Program-made: the position numbers and the translations under genes
NCBI GenBank assembly: GCA_964612485.1
Contig: CAZTFF010000021.1
Coordinates: 1 to 64,000 of the forward strand
DNA length: 64,000 bases
Reading direction: 5' to 3'
DNA from: JAFGNV01 sp964612485
GTDB taxonomy: Bacteria > Chloroflexota > Anaerolineae > 4572-78 > J111
Notes under the pieces: model-generated
What the model was told of the DNA's origin: nothing
Database searches by the model: none
The model's input: the letters and a program-made list of their open reading frames with translations, nothing else
In this document: in pieces, positions 1 to 8,524 of the stretch
How the letters are laid out: every line of letters starts with the position of its first letter
How positions within the stretch are numbered: position 1 is the first letter of the stretch

Positions 1-71
1 AACTGGTGAACCGCAAAAGGATGAAAGGACTGAAATTTTCAAGCATAGTTCTTTCATTGTGGTAAAACGTA

Positions 72-159
72 TCTTCTCAATATTCTGGGGGAACGAGGTC
101 TGAGCCTGTCAAAGCCCGTTGGTTTCGACAAGTTCAACCAACTCTGCCCAGATTATTGA
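72..159 (+). repeat. Dispersed 88-bp repeat, copy 1
   Basis: This 88-nt stretch reappears, reverse-complemented and with only scattered mismatches, at 35081-35168. Both copies run from TCTTCTCAATATT to AGATTATTGA and contain the partial palindrome around TTGGTTTCGACAAG/GAGCCTGTCAAA. Both lie outside genes. It looks like a non-autonomous intergenic element (REP/MITE-like); no ORF is present inside it. Bases 1-71 show no recognisable feature. Confidence 0.8.
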
Positions 160-217
160 AAAGGTACGGTAAAACTATGGTTTGAGTCCCAACAGCCTTA
201 ACCTTAAATTGTCATAA

Positions 218-300
218 TGCCTCGGGAGAGACTCGAACTCTCACGCCCTAACGGGCACAGGCCCTCAACCTGCTGCGTATGCCAATTCCGCCACCGAGGC
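218..300 (-). tRNA. tRNA-Leu (anticodon GAG)
   Basis: Read on the minus strand the 83 nt fold as a class II tRNA. The acceptor GCCTCGG pairs with CCGAGGC followed by discriminator A at 218. The D-arm carries TGGCGGAATTGGCA. The anticodon stem GCAGG/CCTGT encloses the loop TTGAGGG, giving anticodon GAG, which decodes CUC leucine codons. A long variable arm precedes the T-arm with GTTCGAGTC. The 3' CCA is not encoded. Length and the long variable arm fit tRNA-Leu. Confidence 0.95.
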
Positions 301-302
301 CA

Positions 303-396
303 GCTAATAATTAATTGTGAATTATTAACTATTAATTACTAATGAAAATAAAAATTAATAATTAACCATTCATCATTCACAATTCACAATTATATC
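303..396. repeat. AT-rich inverted repeat
   Basis: An AT-rich stretch between the tRNA and the molybdenum hydroxylase has imperfect inverted ends: TAATTGTGAATTATTAA on the left and TTCACAATTCACAATTA on the right. It could fold into a cruciform, act as a bidirectional terminator, or be a small repeat element. No U-run adjacent to a GC stem is seen, so a terminator role is uncertain. Confidence 0.5.
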
Positions 397-430
397 GCCT
401 CTGCTTTTTTTGTCAAAAGATCAGAAAGAT

Positions 431-3304
431 TTATTCACCCCACGCCTTAAGAACCTCCGGCTGACCGGCGTTGATGGCTTGCAACAAAGTATCCTGATCC
501 ACCGGCAAGCTCATCACCCGCACACCGGTGGCATTGGTGATGGCATTGGTGATGGCCGGAGCCGTGGGAATGCTGGGCAGTTCGCCCACCCCCTTAGCCC
601 CAAACGGGCCTTCGGCGGTGTTATGCTCTACCACGCGGGAGATGATTTCGGGCGTGTGTTTGATGCTGGGCATCTTGTATTTGGCCAGCACTGTGGTCCA
701 GGGTTGGGCATTTTCGGTGACAAAATGTTCGGTGAGAGCGTAGCCCATGCACATCACAATGCCGCCTTCAATCTGGCCGTGCAGCGTTTGCGGGTTGATG
801 GCCCGGCCCACATCATGCACGCCAATGATTTTTTTGACGTCGATTTTCCCGGTTTCCATATCCACCGCGCACAAAGCGGCCTGCGCCCCAAAACCAAAGG
901 CCACGTGCATATCACCGCCTGTACCCAATGGCTGAGTTTTAGGTGCCCAATACTCGTACGAAACTTTGGTTTCGCGCCCCTCTTCTTTGGCCCATTGTAT
1001 CGCCTGGGCTATATCAATCTGATGCCCGTTGACCCGAATCCGACCCTCGGCAAAAACCAGTTCATCTGGGGCGCAATCCAGCCGTTCTGCCGCCACATTG
1101 GCCAAAAGCTGGCGTATACTGAGCGCCGCGTGGCGAGCCGCATTGCCGCTCACATAGGTTTGGCGGCTGGCCGTGGTGGGACCGCCATCCGGGGTATGAT
1201 CGGTGTCGCTCAACAGCACATCGATGTGGGTGTACGGCAGGCCCAACTCTTCCGCTGTTACCTGGGCCAATACAGCCGGCAAGCCCTGCCCCATCTCCGC
1301 CGACGAGGTGCGAACTTCGGCCACCGCACCGCGTTCGGCATCAATCCACAGTTCAACCTCCGCCTCCGATTTATCTGGCGCGCCGCCGCCCAGTCCCGTA
1401 TTTTTGTAAGCCAGGGCCGTGCCCCAGCCATAATGTTTGTTGCCCTCCCGCCAATGCCAGCGGAATGGTTCATTTTTAGCCGCATGATGCGCCTTTATCT
1501 CTTGGTCCAACACATCAATACACGCTTTCAGTCCCACGCTCTCGCGCAGCAGTTGGCCGGTACACGTCACCGCGCCCACATCAAGCGCATTCAGCCGGCG
1601 AAACGCTACCGGGTCCAGCCCCAATTCCCCGGCTACCAGATCCATATTGCTTTCCACGGCAAACGCGCTCTGGGTGACGCCAAAGCCACGGAACGCGCCG
1701 CTGGGGGGATTGTTGGTATACATGGCGTAACAATCTATTTTGACGTTGGGTACATCGTACGGCCCGGAGGCGTGGGTGGTGGCGCGAGTCATCACTTTTT
1801 CACCCAGGCTGGCGTAAGCCCCGCTGTCGCCGTACAATTCGGCCTCAACCGCGGTAAGACGCCCCTCTTTGGTGGCACCGGTTTTGACCCGGATAACCGT
1901 GGCGTGGCGCTTGGGATGCACTTCCAGACTTTCCTGGCGCGTATACAGCATTTTGACCGGACGCCCCGTTTTTTGGGCCAACAGGGCCACGTGAATCTGG
2001 CCCATAATATCCTCTTTACCGCCAAACCCCCCGCCGATGAGCGTGCCGATAACCCGCACCTGATCTTTTTCCAAATTGAGCGAAGCCGCAATCTGATCCC
2101 GGTCGGCATAGGGAATCTGGCTGCCCACGTAAACTGTCAACTTAGAGTGAACAGCCCGCACGCCTTTATCCACCGCAGCATCAACCGGCCCGCCAAAATC
2201 AGCCGGAGAATAACCCTCCGGAAGACCAATGGCGCATTCCGGCTCTAAAAAGGCGTGCTCCGTCATCGGGGTGTGATAGGTACGCTCCACAATTACATCG
2301 GCCTGGGCAAAACCAGCGTCCATTTCACCTTTTCGAACTTTGATGTGCTTCAGCAGATTCCCCTCCGGCCGATCTTTATGCAAAATGGCGGCATCGGACT
2401 CGCGGGCCGCCACCGGGCCGGAAACCACCGGCAGCGGTTCGTACTCAATTTTGATCAGATCAAGCGCCCGCGCCGCAATATCGGCGCTGTCCGCGGCCAC
2501 AATGGCCACAGCATCGCCCGTGTAACGCACTTTGTCATAACACAACACCGGCCAATCGATGTCCACCAGCCCGTGATTTTTGCGGCCCGGCACATCGTGA
2601 TACGTGAGTACCGCATGCACGCCCGGCAGCGCTTCGGCGGCAGCCGTATCAATCGAGAGAATTTTAGCGTGCGGCACGCCGGCCCGCTTGGTGCGGGCAT
2701 AGAGCATGCCGGGAAAGTGATAATCATCGGTGTAGAGCGCCCGCCCCGTGACCTTATCTATCGAAGTGGGATGGGGCAGAGGCCGGCCTACCGCCTGCCC
2801 CGGCATCTGCACATCGGGAATTTGGGGCGGCACATGCTGGCCCGCCGCATCTTGAATGGCCCGGATCACGCTGGCGTAGCCCGTGCAGCGGCAGTAAGTG
2901 TCTTTTAACGCCACCTTGATGTCGTGTTCGGTCACCGGCTCGCCGGCAGCCGCTTTGCGATCCAGCAGCGCCTTGGCGTTCATAATCAGGCCCGGCGTGC
3001 AAAAGCCGCACTGGGTGGCGGCGTGATCCACAAACGCCTGTTGCAAGGAATGAAGCCGGCCGTTGCTCGATAAGCCTTCGATGGTTTCAATCACCGCGCC
3101 CTGGGCCTTGAACGCCGGATAAACACAGGCGTTGACCGGCGTACCGTTCACCAAAACCGTGCAAATTCCGCACTCGGCCTCGTTACAGCCGATTTTGGTA
3201 CCGGTCAGGCCCAAATCGTACCGCAGCACCTCGGCTAAAAATCGAGATTGGGGAATATCTAATTCTTTTGCTTCGCCATTGACCACTAAATTTAATACAG
3301 GCAT
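431..3304 (-). CDS. Fused [2Fe-2S]/molybdopterin aldehyde oxidase-xanthine dehydrogenase family protein
   Basis: A 957-residue molybdenum hydroxylase with the iron-sulfur and catalytic subunits fused, probably cytoplasmic. Residues 1-155 form the [2Fe-2S] part: plant-type cluster cysteines C40, C45, C48, C60, then C99, C102, C138, C140 of the second cluster. From about residue 175 runs the molybdopterin-binding part, with GGGFGGKED and AFRGFGV motifs and the catalytic-type glutamate E908 in GAKGVGELP. No FAD-domain gene lies next to it. The layout and length resemble Desulfovibrio aldehyde oxidoreductase (about 907 residues), which also lacks FAD, so electrons probably pass to a separate acceptor. 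The substrate cannot be read from the sequence: aldehyde, purine or N-heterocycle are all possible. ATG at 3304 follows an AAGGAAAAGG ribosome-binding site. Confidence 0.9.
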   Translation of the reverse strand: MPVLNLVVNGEAKELDIPQSRFLAEVLRYDLGLTGTKIGCNEAECGICTVLVNGTPVNACVYPAFKAQGAVIETIEGLSSNGRLHSLQQAFVDHAATQCGFCTPGLIMNAKALLDRKAAAGEPVTEHDIKVALKDTYCRCTGYASVIRAIQDAAGQHVPPQIPDVQMPGQAVGRPLPHPTSIDKVTGRALYTDDYHFPGMLYARTKRAGVPHAKILSIDTAAAEALPGVHAVLTYHDVPGRKNHGLVDIDWPVLCYDKVRYTGDAVAIVAADSADIAARALDLIKIEYEPLPVVSGPVAARESDAAILHKDRPEGNLLKHIKVRKGEMDAGFAQADVIVERTYHTPMTEHAFLEPECAIGLPEGYSPADFGGPVDAAVDKGVRAVHSKLTVYVGSQIPYADRDQIAASLNLEKDQVRVIGTLIGGGFGGKEDIMGQIHVALLAQKTGRPVKMLYTRQESLEVHPKRHATVIRVKTGATKEGRLTAVEAELYGDSGAYASLGEKVMTRATTHASGPYDVPNVKIDCYAMYTNNPPSGAFRGFGVTQSAFAVESNMDLVAGELGLDPVAFRRLNALDVGAVTCTGQLLRESVGLKACIDVLDQEIKAHHAAKNEPFRWHWREGNKHYGWGTALAYKNTGLGGGAPDKSEAEVELWIDAERGAVAEVRTSSAEMGQGLPAVLAQVTAEELGLPYTHIDVLLSDTDHTPDGGPTTASRQTYVSGNAARHAALSIRQLLANVAAERLDCAPDELVFAEGRIRVNGHQIDIAQAIQWAKEEGRETKVSYEYWAPKTQPLGTGGDMHVAFGFGAQAALCAVDMETGKIDVKKIIGVHDVGRAINPQTLHGQIEGGIVMCMGYALTEHFVTENAQPWTTVLAKYKMPSIKHTPEIISRVVEHNTAEGPFGAKGVGELPSIPTAPAITNAITNATGVRVMSLPVDQDTLLQAINAGQPEVLKAWGE

Positions 3305-3397
3305 ACCACACCTTTTCCTTACGCTGAATTTTTATAAAAATCACTTCATTTATTATAACACAAACACCACTCGATTTCCCAATTATGCCAGTCGTGG

Positions 3398-3403
3398 TAT
3401 CAT
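3398..3403 (+). promoter_or_regulatory. Possible -10 box for a leaderless transcript
   Basis: TATCAT lies exactly 7 nt before the ATG at 3411, and no Shine-Dalgarno sequence separates them. The geometry matches the stronger promoter at 23283-23310, upstream of another GT-C-like membrane protein gene. The -35 region (TTTCCC at 3375-3380) is poor, so this is a weak call. Confidence 0.35.
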
Positions 3404-3410
3404 ACCCGCT

Positions 3411-6212
3411 ATGAACAAACACCTACATCCACATCTGATTGTCATTGCACTTTACACGCTGCTGGCGCTGTGGCTCACTTGGCCGCTGGCCGCGCATCTT
3501 GCCACTCACATCCCCGGCGAAGCAACCTGGGCTTTTGATGAATCCACCTTTATCTGGAATATGTGGTGGTTAAAATTCAGCGCGCTCAACCTGGGGCAAA
3601 CGCCCTTGGTGTCCACCTATACTTTTTTCCCGCTGGGCATCCACCTGACCACCTACACCTTCAACCTGTTCAACGCCGCGTTTGGCCTGCCGCTGCAACT
3701 GGCTTTTTCGTTGCCCCTGGCCAATAATCTCACCCTGCTCTTCTCTTACATTTCCAGCGCCTATGGGATGTTCCTGCTCTCGCTCTACCTTCTTCCTCGC
3801 CCATCGACTACCACTCGCCCGCTGGTTCCCTACCTGGCCGCCTTTGCCGCCGGCGCGGTGTACGCCTTTTCCGCCAGCCGGATGATGTACGTGGCGTTGG
3901 GCCATTACAATTTTGTCACCATCCAATGGTTTCCGTTTTATACACTATTTTTGCTCAAAACGCTGCGAGCCGGAAGTTTCAAAACCATTGTCTTGACCGC
4001 GTTGTTTGCCGCCTTCTGCATTTATGCGGAACTAACCTACAGCGTGTTTCTCATCTTCATTACCTTGCTGATCTTTTTTGGCGAATGGCTGCCTCATCGA
4101 GATACTTTTTCCTGGCTGAAAAATCTGGTTTCGGTGGGGTTGATGGGCCTGCTCACCCTGATTTTTACCGCTCCATTTATAGCCGCCGTGCTGCCCGATT
4201 TTCTCGACCCGGCCTACGCCGAACCGGGTTGGGGCGAAGGACTCAAACTCAGCGCCGACCTGGCCGGGCTGTTCACGCTCACTCCGCTGCACCCGCTGGC
4301 CGGCGTTGATTGGATCACCGAACTTCGCGCCGTGATCGAAGGCACCAGCCGCTTCAGCGATGCCAATACGCTCTTTTTAGGCTACGGTATTTTGGCCCTG
4401 GCCCTCCTCGGCTTTGCGGTACGCCGCCAAAAAGGCGTCGTCTGGCTGTGGGGCCTGATTGTCTTTACCATCCTCAGCCTTGGCCCATTGTTGACCATCA
4501 ATGGCCAGAACCGCTTTGATCTGGATGGTCTTGAAGTAACCTATCCGCTGCCGTTCGCTTTGCTCCATTACATTCCCATCATCAACGCCCACCGCGTGCC
4601 CAACCGCTTCAGCATTCCACTGACTCTGTGTATGGCTGCGCTGGTTGGATTTGCGATCAACTGGCTGTTGGGAAAATTGGCGAAACGACGATTTAACGAT
4701 TCAGCGATTCAGCGATTCAGCGAATCAGCGACTGTATCTGATACGCAATACGCAACACGCCCTACGCTCCTTTCCCTGGCCACCCTGTTCCTGCTGGCTG
4801 TCCTGCTTTTTGATCAATATAGCGTGTCCCTTCCGCTCACCGACGCCCGCATTCCCCCGGTTTACGAGCAAATTGGCGCCGAACAAGGTAATTTCACCCT
4901 GATGCAGCTTCCGCTGGGCTGGCGCAACAGCTACGGCACGCTGGGCGCGGAGCGAACGCGGTTGCAATATTACCAATCGGCGCACCACCGCCCCATGCTG
5001 GGCGGCAATACCTCCCGCAACCCGGATTTTAAGTTTGACTATTACCGCCGCATCCCGCTTTTTGCCACCCTCACCGAAACGGAACTATACCGCCCGGTTG
5101 ACGAAACCACGCTGGAACGGGCCAGAACCCAGGCCGCCGATTTGATGACGCTCTACAACATTAAATATCTGGTGATCCACGAGCCGCTGCCGCATCGCAA
5201 ACCATATGAAGATACTTATCTGGCTACGCGAAGTTTGGCGCTTGATCTCATCCCCCACCAGCCCGAACCCGCCTACCAATCCCCCGGCGTTGAAGCTTTT
5301 GCCGTGGAACAAGCCGCGATACCCAACCCTCTCACCATCGATTTTGGCGATTGGCGCAGCGACCCCTATCGCGGCCAGGGCTGGGCCGGCAACGAAGAAA
5401 TTTTTGCCGCCACCGCCAACTGGGCCACCGATACGGAAGCCGCCCTCTTTTTCCCGGTCCGCGGCCAGGGCGACCGGCGGCTCACCTTACACATCGCGCC
5501 CTTCACTTATCCCGGCGCGCCGGAACAACAAGTCAAATTACTTCTCAACAACCAACCTCTTTCCAATAGCTTTTCACTACACGAAGGCTGGCAAACTATT
5601 AACGCGCTTCTCCCGGAAGAATATCTGATCACCGGGTTGAACCGTTTGACCCTGCAATTTGCCCACACCGCGCAGCCCCGCCAGGTTCTTCCCGCCAACC
5701 GGGCCATCGGCGGTACCGGCGTGGATACCCCGGTTGATCTGGAGGTTAACAGCGGCCCGGATTTTGCTTTTATCACCGTTGGTTTTGATGAAGATGCCGT
5801 GGATGCCTCCGCCCACCGCCGTGGGGTTAACCTTGCGGTACTCAACCCGGAATCGGGAGATGTGGTTGAGATAAAAGGGTTCGATACCGCGGCCAACGTC
5901 TTTGAAGCAGACACGCTGCGTCAATTTATCGCCAAGATTCCTGCCGGTCATATTGTCATCGCCGCCACCCAGGGGCCGGATGCCGCTGCATTTTTTAACG
6001 CAGACACCGCCGCCGCATTTGCATCCCTCGGCTTAAAGACCGGTCAACTTACCCCGCCCTTTTCCGCCATCGGCGTAAAGGGCGCGGCCCCCGGGACCGC
6101 ACTGCAAGCCGGTGGCACTCCAGAAACGCCTGCCTACCTCCGGCTGGGCGCGGTGCCGGATACGCGCAACCTGGCGGCAGCCGTAGACAAAGTAGTCATC
6201 ACCCATCCGTAA
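3411..6212 (+). CDS. Large polytopic membrane protein, GT-C/YfhO-like
   Basis: A 933-residue protein whose first half (about 1-480) is a run of hydrophobic helices, followed by a large, mostly soluble C-terminal half. The first extracytoplasmic loop has acidic residues (AFDESTF), as in GT-C glycosyltransferases that use lipid-linked sugars. Overall it resembles the YfhO/uncharacterised membrane glycosyltransferase-like proteins. Substrate unknown. An in-frame ATG-type start exists as far upstream as 3132, but that would overlap the divergent molybdenum hydroxylase; the ATG at 3411 begins a plausible membrane anchor (MNKHLHPHLIVIALYTLL). A hydrophilic loop near residues 425-450 is encoded by an 8-bp tandem repeat plus an adjoining repeat-like segment, unlike the rest of the gene. 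Confidence 0.75.
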   Translation: MNKHLHPHLIVIALYTLLALWLTWPLAAHLATHIPGEATWAFDESTFIWNMWWLKFSALNLGQTPLVSTYTFFPLGIHLTTYTFNLFNAAFGLPLQLAFSLPLANNLTLLFSYISSAYGMFLLSLYLLPRPSTTTRPLVPYLAAFAAGAVYAFSASRMMYVALGHYNFVTIQWFPFYTLFLLKTLRAGSFKTIVLTALFAAFCIYAELTYSVFLIFITLLIFFGEWLPHRDTFSWLKNLVSVGLMGLLTLIFTAPFIAAVLPDFLDPAYAEPGWGEGLKLSADLAGLFTLTPLHPLAGVDWITELRAVIEGTSRFSDANTLFLGYGILALALLGFAVRRQKGVVWLWGLIVFTILSLGPLLTINGQNRFDLDGLEVTYPLPFALLHYIPIINAHRVPNRFSIPLTLCMAALVGFAINWLLGKLAKRRFNDSAIQRFSESATVSDTQYATRPTLLSLATLFLLAVLLFDQYSVSLPLTDARIPPVYEQIGAEQGNFTLMQLPLGWRNSYGTLGAERTRLQYYQSAHHRPMLGGNTSRNPDFKFDYYRRIPLFATLTETELYRPVDETTLERARTQAADLMTLYNIKYLVIHEPLPHRKPYEDTYLATRSLALDLIPHQPEPAYQSPGVEAFAVEQAAIPNPLTIDFGDWRSDPYRGQGWAGNEEIFAATANWATDTEAALFFPVRGQGDRRLTLHIAPFTYPGAPEQQVKLLLNNQPLSNSFSLHEGWQTINALLPEEYLITGLNRLTLQFAHTAQPRQVLPANRAIGGTGVDTPVDLEVNSGPDFAFITVGFDEDAVDASAHRRGVNLAVLNPESGDVVEIKGFDTAANVFEADTLRQFIAKIPAGHIVIAATQGPDAAAFFNADTAAAFASLGLKTGQLTPPFSAIGVKGAAPGTALQAGGTPETPAYLRLGAVPDTRNLAAAVDKVVITHP
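4697..4728 (+). repeat. Tandem 8-bp repeat CGATTCAG inside a gene
   Basis: Three perfect copies of CGATTCAG and a fourth, CGAATCAG, run head to tail within the membrane protein gene, preceded by a related CGACGATTTAA and followed by a repeat-like tract (ATACGCAATACGCAACACGCC) at about 4741-4761. Because the unit is 8 bp, gain or loss of one unit would shift the reading frame. Confidence 0.9.
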
Positions 6213-6281
6213 AGGGAGAGCCAACAATCGCCGGAAAAGAGTTTCCCGGCTATACTGTCACTTTATCGAGGTAGCACTTTT

Positions 6282-7226
6282 ATGCGCCGTACATCTTCTC
6301 CTCCCACCGCCCGGCCTCGTCTGGTAGACAATGTGCCGCTGGTGGTGATTTTTTTGTTGCTGGTCGATAGTCTACACTTTATTTTTGCGCGGCTGCTGCT
6401 GCCCTACCTGCCGCCGGCTACGTCGGCCATGTATGTGTTGGGCGTAGCGGCGCTGGAAGTGACCTTTTTTGTGCGGGTGTGGGGCCGGGCACGCCTGGAA
6501 ATTTTTCGCCGTTATCTCTGGTTTTTTCTGGCAGTAGGTTTTTTAGTAGCGGCCAGCACGGCCCTCAACTACACTTCGGTAGCGTTCATTGATCCGGGCA
6601 CGGCCTCGCTGTTGGGCAAAACGTCGGTGTTGTTTGGGCTGGGCTTTGGCTTGATCTGGCTGCGGGAACGGTTCAACATTACCGAAACCGTTGGCGCTGT
6701 CATCGCCATTGCCGGCACGCTCATCATCACCTTTCAACCCGGCGATTACTTGCGGCTGGGCGCGCTGCTGGTGCTGCTTTCCACATTTATGTACGCGCTG
6801 CACGCGGCGTTGGTCAAACGCTATAGTTCAGATATGGACCTGGCCGAATTCTTCCTGTTTCGGCTGCTCTGCACCACCGGCTTTTTATTTCTGTTTGTGG
6901 TAGGACGCGGCCAATGGGTATGGCCTTCCTGGCAAGCGTGGCTTATTCTGCTGCTGGCGGGCACAATGGACGTCACCATCAGCCGGGGGCTGTATTATGT
7001 GGCCTTGCGCCGGTTAAAACTGACCCATCACTCGCTAATTTTGACGTTGAGTCCGGTCGTCACTATTTTGTGGACGCTGCTCCTGTTTGGCGTGACGCCC
7101 ACGCTTCAACAGTTGGCCGGGGGTGTTGCCGTATTGGTCGGCGTGTTGATGGTCACCATTGGTCGAGACAGGGCAACCCATCGGGCCGGTGCGGCTTTTT
7201 ATTCAGACAAAAAACCACCACAATAA
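6282..7226 (+). CDS. EamA/DMT family membrane transporter
   Basis: A 314-residue protein with about ten hydrophobic helices in two homologous halves, the classic EamA (drug/metabolite transporter, RhaT-like) layout. The end of the first half carries GTASLLGKTSVLFGLGFG and the second half ends in GVTPTLQQLAGGVAVLVGVLMV, both typical of the family. Such proteins export small metabolites or amino acids across the cytoplasmic membrane; the substrate cannot be predicted. ATG at 6282 follows a GAGG at 6268. A TATACT box at 6251-6256 may be its -10. It begins a three-gene group with short gaps (24 and 23 bp) running to 8323. Confidence 0.88.
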   Translation: MRRTSSPPTARPRLVDNVPLVVIFLLLVDSLHFIFARLLLPYLPPATSAMYVLGVAALEVTFFVRVWGRARLEIFRRYLWFFLAVGFLVAASTALNYTSVAFIDPGTASLLGKTSVLFGLGFGLIWLRERFNITETVGAVIAIAGTLIITFQPGDYLRLGALLVLLSTFMYALHAALVKRYSSDMDLAEFFLFRLLCTTGFLFLFVVGRGQWVWPSWQAWLILLLAGTMDVTISRGLYYVALRRLKLTHHSLILTLSPVVTILWTLLLFGVTPTLQQLAGGVAVLVGVLMVTIGRDRATHRAGAAFYSDKKPPQ

Positions 7227-7250
7227 ATTTCAAGTACCAAGGACACTTTG

Positions 7251-7967
7251 ATGCAAACAAGACCCTACAAATATTACGATTTTATCGTGGCCTTTTTTGT
7301 GGCCGTGCTGTTAATCAGTAACATTGCCTCATCGGCCAAAATCATCGACTGGGGCGTGAGTGTTTTCGGCCTGCCCCTGGCCTTTGATGCCGGAACCTTG
7401 CTGTTCCCCATCAGCTACATTTTTGGCGATATTTTGACCGAAGTGTACGGCTATAAAAAATCGCGCCGGGTGATCTGGGCCGGATTTATGGCGGCGGGCT
7501 TGATGTCGCTCTCATTCTGGGTGATCGGCCTGATGCCGGGCGAAGTGTTGTGGCAGGAGTATGCCGGTCAGGAAGCTTACAACATAATTTTAGGGGGCGT
7601 CGCCACAGGCGGCATCATCATTGCCAGCCTGGCCGCCTATTTTGCCGGCGAGTTTTCCAACAGTTACGTGCTGGCTAAAATGAAGGTCGCCACCCGGGGG
7701 CGCTGGTTGTGGACGCGCACCATCGGCAGCACCCTGGTAGGCCAGGGCGTGGATACCGTGATCTTTGTGGTGATCGCCTCGGCCCTGGGCGTATTTCCCT
7801 GGGCCATCGCGCTCACGCTGATCGTCAGCAACTACATTTTCAAAGTGGGCATCGAGGTGATCTTGACCCCCGTTACCTACCGGGCTGTCAATTTCCTGAA
7901 ACAGGCGGAAGCCGAAGATTATTACGACCGGCAGACGAATTTTAATCCATTTTCGTTGGCATCTTAA
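7251..7967 (+). CDS. yhhQ: Queuosine precursor transporter (DUF165/YhhQ family)
   Basis: A 238-residue polytopic membrane protein. The N-terminal YYDFIVAFFVAVLLISNI, the FPISYIFGDILTEVYGY motif around residues 44-62, and the C-terminal TVIFVVIASALG with NYIFKVGIEVILTPVTY are hallmarks of the DUF165 (Vut_1) family. The E. coli member YhhQ imports 7-deazaguanine queuosine precursors (preQ0/preQ1). ATG at 7251 is preferred to the TTG three bases earlier because AAGGA at 7239-7243 is well spaced for it. The gap to the EamA gene is 24 bp, so both are probably co-transcribed. No preQ1 riboswitch fits in that gap. Confidence 0.9.
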   Translation: MQTRPYKYYDFIVAFFVAVLLISNIASSAKIIDWGVSVFGLPLAFDAGTLLFPISYIFGDILTEVYGYKKSRRVIWAGFMAAGLMSLSFWVIGLMPGEVLWQEYAGQEAYNIILGGVATGGIIIASLAAYFAGEFSNSYVLAKMKVATRGRWLWTRTIGSTLVGQGVDTVIFVVIASALGVFPWAIALTLIVSNYIFKVGIEVILTPVTYRAVNFLKQAEAEDYYDRQTNFNPFSLAS

Positions 7968-7990
7968 ATTTAATTTAAAAGGAAACCATT

Positions 7991-8323
7991 ATGAGTTTCG
8001 GCATCACCAAAACCATTCCGGCCAAAGAAGGCATCGAAAGTTTAAACGCGCTGTACGACGGCTCGATCAGCGAATTTGAATTTCATATGGCCGGCCAGCC
8101 CTCAAAATTGAAGGTGGGAGACTACGTGTACACCATTTTCAACAACCAACTGCACGGCCGGCTGAAAATCAAACAATTGATTGGCGGTGCGGTCAACCCA
8201 AAATCAGGCAAACCCCGCACGCTGATCCTTGTTGAAGCGCCGGGAGAACGGCTGGCCGCGCCCATTCCCAAAAAAGGGCATCGCGGTACCCGGTATTACG
8301 ATGGGTCTGAGTGGACAGAGTAA
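7991..8323 (+). CDS. Small conserved-looking protein of unknown function
   Basis: A 110-residue soluble protein that I do not recognise. The middle (about residues 38-80: KVGDYVYTIFNN, GRLKIKQLIGG, then TLILVEAPG) reads as a small beta-barrel and recalls PUA/ASCH-like folds, but this is only an impression. There is no signal peptide or membrane segment. It has a good ribosome-binding site (AAAAGGA before ATG) and sits 23 bp behind the queuosine precursor transporter, so it is probably the last gene of that operon. A PUA-like fold next to a tRNA-base precursor transporter would make an RNA-related role attractive, but this is untested. Confidence 0.6.
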   Translation: MSFGITKTIPAKEGIESLNALYDGSISEFEFHMAGQPSKLKVGDYVYTIFNNQLHGRLKIKQLIGGAVNPKSGKPRTLILVEAPGERLAAPIPKKGHRGTRYYDGSEWTE

Positions 8324-8334
8324 CCCCCACCTGC

Positions 8335-8363
8335 TTGCTTCTCTCCCCCGGCAGGACTATAAT
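8335..8363 (+). promoter_or_regulatory. Sigma-70-type promoter for the ClC gene
   Basis: TTGCTT at 8335-8340, a 17-bp spacer, and a perfect TATAAT at 8358-8363. The predicted start near 8370 would give a leader of about 155 nt that contains the hairpin at 8393-8472. Confidence 0.65.
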
Positions 8364-8392
8364 CCACTTATAAACTGAATAGGGTAGTTGAC

Positions 8393-8472
8393 GTACACGG
8401 AGTACGCCGAAAACGCCAGAGACGCGAACCGACGAATAAAATGGTTGGCATCTCTGGCGTTTCCGTGTGTAC
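8393..8472. repeat. Long hairpin in the ClC leader
   Basis: A perfect 12-bp inner stem, AAACGCCAGAGA at 8411-8422 with TCTCTGGCGTTT at 8451-8462, is extended by an imperfect outer stem, GTACACGGA at 8393 with TCCGTGTGTAC ending at 8472. It lies in the untranslated leader, ends 52 nt before the ATG, and has no U-run after it, so it is not a standard terminator. It may be a repeat element of the ACACGGAG type or a structured leader. Confidence 0.75.
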
Positions 8473-8524
8473 CGGTATCGCCGATGCTGCTCAATTAATC
8501 CACTTTACTTCTGAGGAGCTACTC

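Noticed and set aside
410..2248. 612-codon open frame on the plus strand
   Set aside because: It lies wholly antisense to the molybdenum hydroxylase gene, whose cluster cysteines and Mo motifs are unmistakable; the translated product has no recognisable domain.
7227..7250. preQ1 riboswitch before the queuosine-precursor transporter
   Set aside because: The 24-nt gap is too short for the aptamer, and no characteristic hairpin/A-rich tail is seen.
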